Positions 33,965 through 43,609 of a DNA stretch of 64,000 bases are shown in pieces. Positions within the stretch are counted from its first letter, which is position 1, and every line of letters begins with the position of its first letter. Origin of the DNA: Exophiala sp. HKRS030 (lineage: Eukaryota > Ascomycota > Eurotiomycetes > Chaetothyriales > Herpotrichiellaceae). The notes under the pieces were generated by a model. It worked only from the letters and a program-made list of their open reading frames with translations. It did no database searches and was not told where the DNA came from. The position numbers and the translations under genes are program-made. The stretch spans positions 2,232,001 through 2,296,000 of the forward strand of contig JAHWDD010000004.1 in assembly GCA_023897205.1 (NCBI GenBank), in the 5' to 3' direction.

Positions 33965-34643
33965 CGTGGTGCGCGTGTGTGTCTGTGTATGCGGTCGGAG
34001 TCGTAACGTCGAGAGAGATGTTTCCTCTTTCAGAAAAGCATCGATGATGTTGCCGCATCGCCAGCCACGAAAACGGTAGAACCCTTGCAGGCAATTCGAG
34101 CGTGGTTTTCAATCACACGAGAAGCCATACACAGCTCCCATTTTGCCTCATTCCGCAATGTCGACAATCAATCATGGTTGAAGACTCAATGAAGATGATG
34201 GCTGTCGATTGATAACGGGGGTCGTGATAGACTAAGGAGTACTCGTCATAACTTATACACATCGGATAAATACTTTTTCCGAGCGTTTCAAAGCCATCTT
34301 CACATACACCACAACAGACACAAGACGACAGCCAGGAACTCGGTGATATGTAGCGAGGTATACCTACGGTCTAGAGTACACCAGGGTAAGGGATCACCGA
34401 AAACAGACAGTATTGGATAACGATGAGTTATGATTGACCTCGCTATGCTCTGTGCACACCATCTCCCATGAAAAAATCCACCTCGACGGTCGCTAATGAA
34501 TGAATGGATCTGTGAGTCCATGGGCCACCCACCATACGACTGGATAGAAGACTCAGGTTCCATGGCACCTCGTCGTCCGCCAAGTCTTAAGATAAGTTGC
34601 CATTGTCAAAATCATCATCATCTCCATGTTGAAACCCCCTAAT
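33965..34643. other. Intergenic region
   Basis: 679 bases upstream of the F-box-like gene and downstream of the next minus-strand gene. A GT-rich stretch (about 33970-33990) is close to the F-box start. No gene recognised. Confidence 0.45.
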
Positions 34644-35243
34644 TCAATCCCGCATGTCGGGTTTACCGTAATCAACTCCCCACGTCGCGCCACGCTTGCG
34701 CTTCGAATCCAAAATCTCCGAAGGTTGTAGCGATGACTTGTCGGCACCGGCTTGATCAGTAGACGAGACTTGGTGGTCATGATTTGCGCGTAACTTGCCA
34801 GCATTCGGGTCGTAACCATACAAAATTCCACTAAGGTACTGATGTTTGGTGTTCTTCTCCTCTGCTTTGTGCTGTTTCTTCTTGCCTTCATATGCTTGCG
34901 CCTCGTCCTCCCTAGTCCTGAGTTCTGCCTCACATGTTCTGTTATTCGGTTCTTGCTGTCGCCTCAAGGCCTGGTCTTGCGCCTCTTCCCTGGCTCGCCG
35001 TTGACGTTCCACGTCTTGGGCAAGTAGATCCTTCAATCCCTTGTCTTTGCTGGCAAATATTCGACCGAACAAGCTAGTAGCCTTTCGTTGGCTTCCTGGT
35101 GATGATTCTGGAGATGAGGGTGGAGAAGGTGCACTTGACGATTCCATACTCATTGTTCTGGAAGATTCATCGCCAGGTGACGCTGAAGTCGAAGTCACTG
35201 GAGGATCGATTTCAGACGACCATTGCCCCGCAGTGTCAGTCAT
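34644..35243 (-). CDS. Hypothetical coiled-coil protein
   Basis: 199 residues, no intron needed. The N-terminal ~50 residues are Ser/Pro-rich and likely disordered. A highly charged helical stretch with coiled-coil character follows (SLFGRIFASKDKGLKDLLA, then VERQRRAREEAQDQALRRQQ). The C-terminus has HQYLSGILYGYDPNAGKLRA and a Lys/Arg patch (SKRKRGATWGVDYGKPDMRD). I do not recognise the family. Its ATG overlaps the stop of an upstream membrane ORF in the arrangement ATGA, so translation may depend on that ORF, or the two may be one gene spliced in a way I cannot see. Confidence 0.6.
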   Translation of the reverse strand: MTDTAGQWSSEIDPPVTSTSASPGDESSRTMSMESSSAPSPPSSPESSPGSQRKATSLFGRIFASKDKGLKDLLAQDVERQRRAREEAQDQALRRQQEPNNRTCEAELRTREDEAQAYEGKKKQHKAEEKNTKHQYLSGILYGYDPNAGKLRANHDHQVSSTDQAGADKSSLQPSEILDSKRKRGATWGVDYGKPDMRD

Positions 35244-35452
35244 GGCTGCGAAATCAAAGATTGTTCCTCAAGGCTTTGCCGCGACTGAGGATTTTGAGGT
35301 GTAAAAAGGCTCGAGCTGAATCGAGATGCTCGCTGTTCGCGGTTTTGGCGACACAAAAGTACGCAATGTATGAAAATCGCAAGGGCGACAACGGTAATGA
35401 TGGGTATGAGAAACGGACCGATGAAGGTGACTAATATCTCTGAAAAAGCCAT
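35240..35452 (-). CDS. Possible 70-residue single-pass membrane protein or upstream ORF
   Basis: Starts ATGGCTTTTTCAGAG. It encodes one long hydrophobic segment (residues 6-34, for example FIGPFLIPIITVVALAIFI) followed by a basic, Ser/Gln-rich tail (RQNREQRASRFSSSLF). A stop-transfer basic cluster just after the helix is typical of real single-pass proteins. Its stop codon overlaps the start of the downstream hypothetical gene (ATGA, 35243-35240). I found no GT donor in the right phase to splice it to that gene. It could be a separate small gene, a regulatory upstream ORF, or chance. Confidence 0.4.
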   Translation of the reverse strand: MAFSEILVTFIGPFLIPIITVVALAIFIHCVLLCRQNREQRASRFSSSLFTPQNPQSRQSLEEQSLISQP

Positions 35453-35857
35453 AGGTGTGACCGTCAAACGCTTGAAACAAGTGACACGAACCATTGTAGA
35501 GGAGGCTGAGGAACATAGCGTCCATCGTGACTTCCATCCCCAGGCCTGCTCGTCTTGTGTCATCACGAGCAACGGCAATCCGGTTGTTGATTGAAGCCAC
35601 TAATTTCATAATTCATTTGCATGCCACGGCTCATTGTCATGCTTTCAATTCCAAATCAGCAATGTCCAATGCATTTTGCGCAGATGCCCCGCCTGTAGAC
35701 TCTCGTCAACCCAACCTAATTCCACCAAACGAAACGGCTGGAATCTCGGTATACTGCTTTACTGGCAGCATAATGTTGGGTGCCCTAGTCGGGAAAAGTC
35801 GCTGATGCAGCTAGATCTTTTAGGAGGCACATGGATTGTTCAACCTGATTATTATTC
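35453..35857. other. Intergenic region downstream of U1-C
   Basis: 405 bases between U1-C and the small membrane ORF, both on the minus strand. Overlapping open frames on either strand have no support. Confidence 0.45.
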
Positions 35858-36557
35858 TCAACGTCTGCTCTCGTTCATTCCTGGAGGAGCGCCCATGCCA
35901 TATCCTGGCGGCGGAGCTTGGCCTGGAGGTCCAGAGGCGTTTGAAGGGCTTGGATTACCAGGCACATTTTGTTGAGCTGGAGGAGGAAAATTCCCTGGCG
36001 GACCACCTTGAGGGGGGATCTGAAAGTTCGGAGGAAATCCGCCGGGAGGAGGGAATGGCATTCCAGCAGGGAGATTAGGCGGAGGAGGGCCGTTTGGTGG
36101 GAATGGTGGGAATGGCATGCCACGACCACCTGGAGGAGGAATCATACCTCCGGGTCCAGGTGCAGGAGCCCCAGGCATGCCAAAGGGTGGAGGGGGCATG
36201 CCTGGAAATCCCGGCGGTGGAGGAGGAAACCCAACACTTGCTTGTTGTAGCATAGGGTTTACCTGGCCTTCGGCAGTGTACGAGGCGGTGATCGAGTCGA
36301 TGACAGATTGTGCCTTTTCATGACCGATTTCTAGGATGGCATTAGCACCTGTGCAGCTCTTGCGATTCAATCTTCTAACGACTCACGTTGATAGTAATCC
36401 GTCACGTTTCGGAGATGGTTCCGGCCAGAGTTATGGGCTTTTCGCACCGACATGGAGTCGTGGGTGAGGTAGACATCGCAGTAGTCGCAAAAGAGTGCTG
36501 AGAGAGTCAGTATTGATCATTCATTCACCAAGGGGTAAGAAACTTATATTTCGGCAT
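35858..36557 (-). CDS. yhc1: U1 snRNP protein C, with a probable AT-AC intron
   Basis: U1-C stabilises pairing of U1 snRNA with the 5' splice site. Exons are 36557-36548 (10 bases), 36494-36387 and 36330-35858, 196 residues. The second intron (56 bases) is GT-AG. The first (36547-36495, 53 bases) has no usable GT: the ATAAGT...CAC reading gives [17 protein letters not shown] and places C6, C9, H24 and H30 exactly as in known U1-C zinc fingers. Both GT sites near the start put the rest out of frame. A TACTGAC branch-like site lies about 14 bases before the end. Using AT with the CAG six bases upstream of the TC exon start would also be in frame but gives MPKSLFC and shifts the finger by one. 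The C-terminal half is the usual Pro/Gly/Met-rich low-complexity tail. Transcribed divergently from ARP1. Confidence 0.93.
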
Positions 36558-37026
36558 TTTGAGAGGCTGAAATTTTCCACAGTCAATTGTAGAATAGCAA
36601 GAGAAGTATGCAAAGGTTGGCGTATCGTTACGAGATCGTCAAGTGCTTCTATCGGACGAACAACAGTCAAGACAGAGATGGAACACGGTTTGTGAGGTGG
36701 AATTTCTAGGCGGTGGCAGAATTCCGTATTGCTAAATTACTGGGCTGTATTCGTATTGTACTCGAATCCACGTCGCGTCGTGACTTGGGGCCAAACAGTT
36801 CTCCGTACTCCGTAATAACAATACTGGGTGCTTCAACGCGGCTGCGCATCTGGCTTCAGGGAGTGGAAATTGTTGATAGTCGTTTCTTCCAACAGCGACC
36901 ATCTACCCTCATACTCTCAGCTCATCATCTACGCCACCTGATGGCTATTCAATCACACCGTCTCTCGTCGTCGTCATGATGACTACATGATCACGTTGAT
37001 TCTGGTTGAAATAAGTTGATGCCAAC
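36558..37026. promoter_or_regulatory. Bidirectional promoter U1-C / ARP1
   Basis: 469 bases between divergent starts, with a TACTCCGTA motif at 36806-36814 preceded by a second CTCCGTA. No gene recognised. Confidence 0.5.
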
Positions 37027-38231
37027 ATGGCCGACGGGGGCACCCTCCACAATGTACCGATTGTTCTAGACAATGGGAGTGGTACTATTCGTGCAGGGTT
37101 CGCAGGCAACGACCTTCCTGGAGCATATTTCCCATCCTACGTCGGTCGACCGAAGCATGTCCGGGCGCTCGCTGGAGCTTTGGAAGGAGATGTCTTCATC
37201 GGGCCCAAGGCGCAGGAGTTGAGGGGCCTCCTCAAGATCCGATATCCCTTGGAACATGGAATCGTCACGGACTGGGATGATATGGAAAAGATATGGACAT
37301 ATGTCTACGAGCAAGAATTGAAGACGCTGAGCGAGGAACACCCCGTGCTGTTGACCGAGCCCCCACTGAACCCGAGACAAAATCGAGACACTGCAGCGCA
37401 GATACTGTTCGAGCAGTTCAACGTCCCCGCCATCTACATGTCCATCCAAGCAGTCCTCAGTCTTTACGCCAGCGGCCGAACCACTGGTATCGTTCTCGAC
37501 AGTGGTGACGGCGTCAGTCACGCGGTCCCCGTGTACGAGGGATTCGCCATCCCGAGTAGCATTCGCAGGATAGACGTGGCGGGACGGGATGTGACGGAGC
37601 ACATGCAGCTTCTGTTGAGAAAGAATGGCCACGTCTTCCACACCAGTGCAGAGAAGGAAATTGTTCGCATCATGAAGGAGAAAACAGCCTACGTGGCTCT
37701 CGACCCCCGCAAGGAAGAGAAGGACTGGTCGCAGGGGATCTGGAAGAGCGAGAAAAAGGAGATTGAATATGTGCTGCCCGACGGTCAGAAGATCAAGATT
37801 GGGGCTGAAAGATTTCGAGCGCCGGAAATCCTGTTCGAACCTGAACTGATTGGACTGGAGTATCCTGGTGTTCACCAAATGGTGGTCGATGCCATCAACA
37901 GAACGGACATGGACCTTCGCAAGAGCCTGTTTGGCAATGTCGTGCTGAGTGGTGGTACAACATTGTGTAAAGGATTCCCTGACCGACTATTGTACGAAAT
38001 GCAACGGCTGGCGGTCAAGGACATGCGCATCAAGATCTTTGCACCTCCGGAGCGGAAGTATAGCACGTGGATTGGTGGAAGTATCCTGGCAGGGTTGAGC
38101 ACGTTTAGAAAGGTAAGTTTTTGTCATGGGATGGCGACATGGCACGCAATACTGACGACGGGGGTTAGATGTGGGTCAGCATCGACGATTGGCATGAGAA
38201 CCCAGACATCATCCATACCAAATTCTCCTAG
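37027..38231 (+). CDS. arp1: Centractin, actin-related protein 1 (dynactin filament)
   Basis: Forms the short filament of dynactin, needed for dynein-driven nuclear movement in hyphae (ro-4 class in Neurospora). Exons 37027-38112 and 38169-38231 (intron 56 bases, phase 0) encode 382 residues. Actin-fold signatures are [53 protein letters not shown] and [18 protein letters not shown]. The 20-residue last exon ([20 protein letters not shown]) replaces the actin C-terminus as in centractins. Full length. Confidence 0.96.
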
Positions 38232-40091
38232 GCTGGCCTGAGCTGAACGTCAGGGGGAAGGGTCACGAGTGCGATTGCAGACCGACAGAAGGACATGACC
38301 AGGTTGAGGCCACCTTGGCTGAACCAAGATTTTGGTCGAGCCGCACACGACTTGCCGGCATCCGGAAACAGAACAGGTTGATGGCGGCCCAAAAGCCTGA
38401 TCTAGATGACAAGCTCTCGCTTTCTGAAGTCTGCTGATCAACTCAATAGATCGGTCACGGCTGTCTTTCAAAATTGCATTATGCGGGGATGGGACAGTAG
38501 CCGAAATCCGGGGTGGGAAGTCGGTCGAGTCGAGTTGTTCTTGGAAATGTGGACAGCAGGACCTGTCATTATTGACGGCCATGAAGGGAAAGAAGAGGCG
38601 CAGTTTGTCCGGGAAGTACTCGGATGGGTACAGAGTACTCGTTTGAGCTACTCTGTAGAGTTCTTCGTACCTGATTGCTTCGAGAGTCTGTTGGCATACT
38701 ACTGGTACTGTACCTCACCCTGACCTCCTCGTAGACTCCAGGGGCACGACACGTGTCGGATGGGCTGGTTCAGGAACGAGCATAGTTTGCTTCTCTGTTA
38801 CGAGCAGAGTACAGCAGCATTGGACGGAATGCAGGGGAACAAGGCAGTTGAGAAACCCGTACGCAGTACCTGGTCAAGGTGTCAGAGAAAGAGGAGGTGA
38901 GAGGCATGTTGTTTCTATTACCCCCAGGAAACCTCAATCCCCGCCTAGCAACATGATCGATTACCCCATAGTTTCTCACGGCAAGGCTCGGCATGACTAA
39001 AGTTATTGAAGTTTTCATCTTCTCTACCAATCATGTAAATTCTATGACAAGCGCCACAATGGAGTTGGCAGGACTTGATTGCCACATACGACGGGCGCAT
39101 TCTTGTAACAGGACAGTACCTCGTGACTCCGTGACTCGTACAGTAGCCAGCTAATACTCGTTTCGACTAGTTACTGAGTACTTTCCCTACGAGTAAAATT
39201 CCTCATAACGATACGGAGTACAGGTTGTACCGTAAGTACCTGGTACCGCTGGAATCCGGGGCAAGGGGGAGCCACACTTGTTGTCATACCGGCGTGTTCC
39301 TCTTGTCTCAATTTCTTTCCACTCCGTATTACGACTCCATAACAAGTAAGTACTGTAAGGTCTTCATCGTGACCTTGCGAAAATTTTCATCTGGCGTCTG
39401 GCGCTTTGCAGTTAACGGCATCTGGAGCGCCCGCCTGGACGTTTCCATCGAGTAATCAAATCCTCCAGACTTGGTCCTTGTTTGGGCTTTGTGTCATTGA
39501 TGGCGACATCTTTGCTAGGCTTTTACGACCACGTTTGTACTCCGGTACGGATACTCGATGTGAGTGAACCTGCATCCATGCGCCGCCCCCCCTATGCGAA
39601 CACCACATAACAACATACCTTGGGAAAATTTGCATCGAACCACACACGCCCCCATACCCCTTGTCATGATTTTCCTCACTAGTCGAGTACTTGGACTCGG
39701 GGGCAGTAGATACTTTGTTATTTAAAAACATTCTCAAACCCCAGATTCTTGAAATACTCGTGATCGTCCTCTTTTTTCTTAAAAGATCAACCCACCCTAA
39801 ACATTTTAAACGTACAACTTTGTCTTTTATTTGACAGACAGGATATTCATCTGAGCAGAGCCTCGAGCTTGACCATATCAGCATTACTGTTACAGTACTA
39901 TATATCTCCTGTTGACCGAGAGATTTGATCATCTCAAACCATACACACAACAAGGATCGACCTCATCCTCTACCTCTACCTCTAACCCACCAATCAGAAA
40001 TACAAAAACCTCACCACCACCACCACCACCACCTTCTTACCTACACACATACATTACATTTTGTATACAACCACAGATATATATATTCACA
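38232..40091. other. Long intergenic region
   Basis: 1.86 kb with no supported gene. It contains TACGGAGTA at 39212-39220, many GTACT/AGTAC steps around 38610-38660 and 39100-39250, and a CT/CA-rich leader with (CAC)n at ~40013-40034 just before the next gene. Long open frames here (for example 39456-39953 minus) have no domain and atypical composition. Confidence 0.5.
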
Positions 40092-40769
40092 ATGTCGATC
40101 TCATCGTCGACGACATCATCATCACCCAAACGTTATTCCATAGTCGAACCACACCCTTCGGTCCCTTCATCACATTACCTTTCCACGGGCCGCGGGGGGG
40201 CGGGCAACGTGACCCGAGCGCCCCCGTCCACCACCAGGGGGGTCGACGCCAGCGGTCCGGCGGCGAGGCTCAACCTCGTCCACCACCAGTCGTCTTCGTC
40301 CCACCCCCGGAGGCAGTTCGTGGCGGGTCGGGGGGGCGCCGGCAACGTCCACCCGTCCTCGGAGAGGGCCATTTTCAGTTTCGACGAAGAACTCGAACGA
40401 CAACTCTCTCAGGAACGTCACGCCGCCCCGGTCTACCACGTAGGTCGGGGTGGTGCCGGGAACCTGGCCACCAGCAACAACGGCGTCAGCACCACATCGT
40501 CGACCGTCCCCACGGCCAGTCTCTTCAGCGGCAACGCCGGGAGACCGTCGACGACGACGACCGGCAGCAATCGAGGGTGGTACGACGGTGGTTACTACGA
40601 CACCACGGCCACGGCCGGCGCGGCCGGGACCGCGGCTCGTCGTCGATCCAGCGACCACAGCTTCACTTCCCACAGCAGTACGGGGAGCGAAAGTGGTGCC
40701 GACGTTTTCAACCGTGGCATCAAAAAACGGTGGAACAAGTTGATGGGTGTCGGTTATTACATGACTTGA
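40092..40769 (+). CDS. DUF3602 / PAR32-like protein with three GRGGAGN motifs
   Basis: 225 residues, no intron, start at 40092 (CACAATGTC). Three copies of the family repeat are visible: STGRGGAGNV, VAGRGGAGNV and HVGRGGAGNL, spaced by Ser/Thr/Pro/Arg-rich linkers, with a fourth charged element in the middle (FSFDEELERQLSQERH). The C-terminus (GIKKRWNKLMGVGYYMT) is basic and conserved-looking. Yeast PAR32 is phosphorylated after TORC1 inhibition and represses Mep ammonium transporters, so nutrient signalling is a reasonable but unproven guess. The coding sequence is very G/C-rich at third positions, unlike the AT-rich flanks. Confidence 0.82.
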   Translation: MSISSSTTSSSPKRYSIVEPHPSVPSSHYLSTGRGGAGNVTRAPPSTTRGVDASGPAARLNLVHHQSSSSHPRRQFVAGRGGAGNVHPSSERAIFSFDEELERQLSQERHAAPVYHVGRGGAGNLATSNNGVSTTSSTVPTASLFSGNAGRPSTTTTGSNRGWYDGGYYDTTATAGAAGTAARRRSSDHSFTSHSSTGSESGADVFNRGIKKRWNKLMGVGYYMT

Positions 40770-41299
40770 GTTGAGAACCATCACCATCACCACCACCACC
40801 ACTTCCTCTCCCCCGACCCTCACGGACACTCACACCGCGTGACAACCTCTTTCTTGTTCTTATTTTTTCTCAAATCCATCCATCATATCATCATTTGGCG
40901 TGGCGCTTTTCCGGCCGGGGACACAACACTTATCATTGGGACATCTTTTGGGTCTTGGGTGTCAAAACATGGGAACCAAAACAAAAGGAAAGGGAGACCG
41001 AGGAAACAACGATAACAACAGCATCAAAACACCGGCATTTTATATTTTCCCCCGTCACCAGCATCATCATCATCATCCTCATCATGACCTTACGAAATCT
41101 CATGAACACACTTTTGTTTTTTCTATTTACTACCGAAAAAAGCCACTTAGCATTTATATGCATCATATTGCATCATTTTTAATCCCAAAAAATGGAAATC
41201 TCTACACTTGAATTCCTTTCCCTCTTTTTCTCATCAATGCTCTACAAAGTGAATCCTCCGTAAAAGCAACTCGTAATCGCAGACTGAAAAACAAAAAAC
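40770..41299. other. Convergent intergenic region
   Basis: 530 bases between converging DUF3602 and AP-3 mu genes, with CAC and CAT microsatellite-like stretches (~40781-40803 and ~41059-41085). No gene seen. Confidence 0.5.
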
Positions 41300-43092
41300 T
41301 CATTCGATCCTCTTCTCCACCCCTTCTCGACTGACGGTAAGATACTTGACACCCTTGTACGGTCTCACGCCGTCTCCGAGACCTTTGGACCTTTTCACAT
41401 CCACACTCAACGCATCGACTTTGATCCCACTCGGCAACCAGCCCTTGACGCTAAACGAGACAGAAATCGACCGAGGCATCAGTGCCTTGTTCGCCTGTGC
41501 TCTTCTGCTCGTCGCACCCTGATTGCTCCCGCCGCTATTCCCGGCCCCGTCATATCGTCCAGAGTGTTCAGGGACAGTTTCGTCATTGTCTTCGTCATAG
41601 TACCCAGCCATGGACCCCGACTTGCCCGCGTCAATCACTTGAACTTCGTCGTCGATATCCTCGGATTTCAGCGGCCCAATTACACATCCTGTCAAGGTGG
41701 CCACACCGTTGACCGACGCGCCGTCTTTGGTCGGCACCTTCCATTCGACCACCTTATCAAATGCGTTGAAAGTAGCTTCGCCCCGTGACGCCTTCAGTTC
41801 GGTGACGTTACGCACGTCTTGGGGAAAAGGAATTGTCACCGTGACCGCTTCCAACGACGGAGCATTGGAGCTTCCGCTACCACTGCCACCGAAAGCCAAT
41901 CCTCCGAGGGCACTCGAATTGGTCCTGGAATTGCTCGGCTTCGTACTGGAGGCGACACCGGGGAAGTTGTTGTTGAGAGTGAGTCGGGCTTCAAAGTCGG
42001 AACCACTGGCTCCCGTCGCCGGTCGTAGATCAACTGTGGCCGGTAAGAAAATGCGATCGGTCTTGCTGGGTGGCGTATCTGTGTTTAGGTCGGAGGGCAT
42101 GAGGTCGGTTTCGTACCCCGCGAGCATGAAACGCCCATCCGGAGGAACAAACGATAATTCTCCAGGATGATCCTTCCACCTAGAAAGGCGGACGCAAGGG
42201 TGGAAACCTGGAATCTGCATGGTGCGAGAGATGCCTGATGCCTTTGCGCTACTCGTGCCACCAGGAGCCGAGAGTGTCAATAGTAAGTCGGGCACTCCGG
42301 AGATCTTGGCAGTGAAAGCTATCGAGCCATGAGAGCGGGCCGATATAGGTCGACCTGACGGGGCGAATATGACAGCCAAAGTCTCGATGATGTCGACGTA
42401 GAGCTCGTTTGATGTATGTCGAACATTCGGTTTACGCCAGGGTATGGCTGGCCCGCTCGGTTGTACTGCGGCCGGACGTAAACTTGAGGAGAAATTGCTC
42501 GATGGTCCCAAAGATGGCGATGATCTGTATTGTCAGTTTTTGCTTTCTATGGGTCTGGATCGTAGAGTGGTTCATACCCCGGTAGTCCAACCTGTGTGAA
42601 GAGCTTCCCCAACACGGAAGAAACTTCAACATTCTCCCGCAGCGCGTTCGGTTCTGTATTGCACACTATGCCTCCATCGCACATTTCACCAAGTAGTTGT
42701 GCCACAATCTCATAGTTGTCTTCGATCTTGGTCGCCAACAAGGGACTCCCAAGAAAGTCTTCAAATACATCCACCAGGCGATGAAGAAAGTCTATGATTG
42801 CAAGAGATGGTCCATCTTTACTCGAGACTGCTATTAGCAGCAGGCTAGAGTGAGATATTGAAAAGGCAGTGACCGGAGGTGCGAGGTCTGAGAGTTGAAG
42901 TATCGAAGGTCGAGGGGAGGGACGAGTGGTGAAGCTGGCTATGAGAGCCTGGGGTATGGGTGGGCGTCCGGCATATGTATGCTCGAGCACACAATTACTA
43001 TATCATGTCAGCCTCGGAAACAGGTCACACTATACGAAGAAAACCTACTTGTGGTCATCGAAAACATAGAGAGCGTCGATATTGACACTCAT
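41300..43092 (-). CDS. apm3: AP-3 adaptor complex subunit mu
   Basis: Medium subunit of AP-3, which sorts cargo from Golgi/endosome to vacuole. Exons 43092-43049, 42997-42578 and 42524-41300 (introns 51 and 53 bases) encode 562 residues. The N-terminus is a longin-like domain (MSVNIDALYVFDDH, then CVLEHTYAGRPP) with DFLHRLVDVFEDFLGSPLLA. After splicing, IPWRKPNVRHTSNELYVDII opens the mu-homology domain; FHPCVRLSRWKDHPGELSFV and a final VKYLTVSREG strand belong to it. A Ser/Gly-rich insert sits within the C-terminal domain. The family call rests on order and length. Confidence 0.88.
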
Positions 43093-43609
43093 GGCGAGAG
43101 TGGTCAATACAATGTGCATGCGATCAAGGCCAATGTCATAGTAGATGAGCCGGCGCTTATCGCTTATCTACACGTGGTCTACTTGCCCTGACCAGGAAAT
43201 CCTTGCACGCTGCTTTTATAACTAATATGATTCCCCTTTTGCTCCGACTCTACTGCATATTCGGCCTGTATGTGATCTACAGATTGCAGGACACAAATGC
43301 TTCATGATCGTCAGGAATCACGACTCTATTGATGTGGCTCCTCTGTATGACTAAGTCTACATCTCTGGAGCCTATGCTCAACGCCATTTTTTGCATTCTG
43401 CAAATCACAACTCCCACCATCTGCTGAAACTTCATAACACAATCATTGCCGTGGTCGTTATCTCAAACTTCCGATCCCAACCTTGAGTTCAATATGCAAT
43501 ACCAGCTTCTCCATGGCCCTGAAATCACCGATAGAACCTCCGGCATCCTATCATGAACTCCACGCAACTTACTCCGAACCATGGAAGGCAGACGAACCGG
43601 CTAAACAGG
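43093..43609. other. Intergenic region between AP-3 mu and ISWI
   Basis: 517 bases: promoter of the AP-3 mu gene and 3' end of ISWI, both on the minus strand. No other feature recognised. Confidence 0.45.

Noticed and set aside
36541..36557. Canonical GT-AG first intron for U1-C
   Set aside because: Donors after 14 or 29 coding bases both put the zinc finger out of frame, and no other acceptor nearby repairs it.
39456..39953. 165-codon minus-strand frame in the spacer before the DUF3602 gene
   Set aside because: No domain, odd composition, spans an AT-rich leader with microsatellites; not coding-like.
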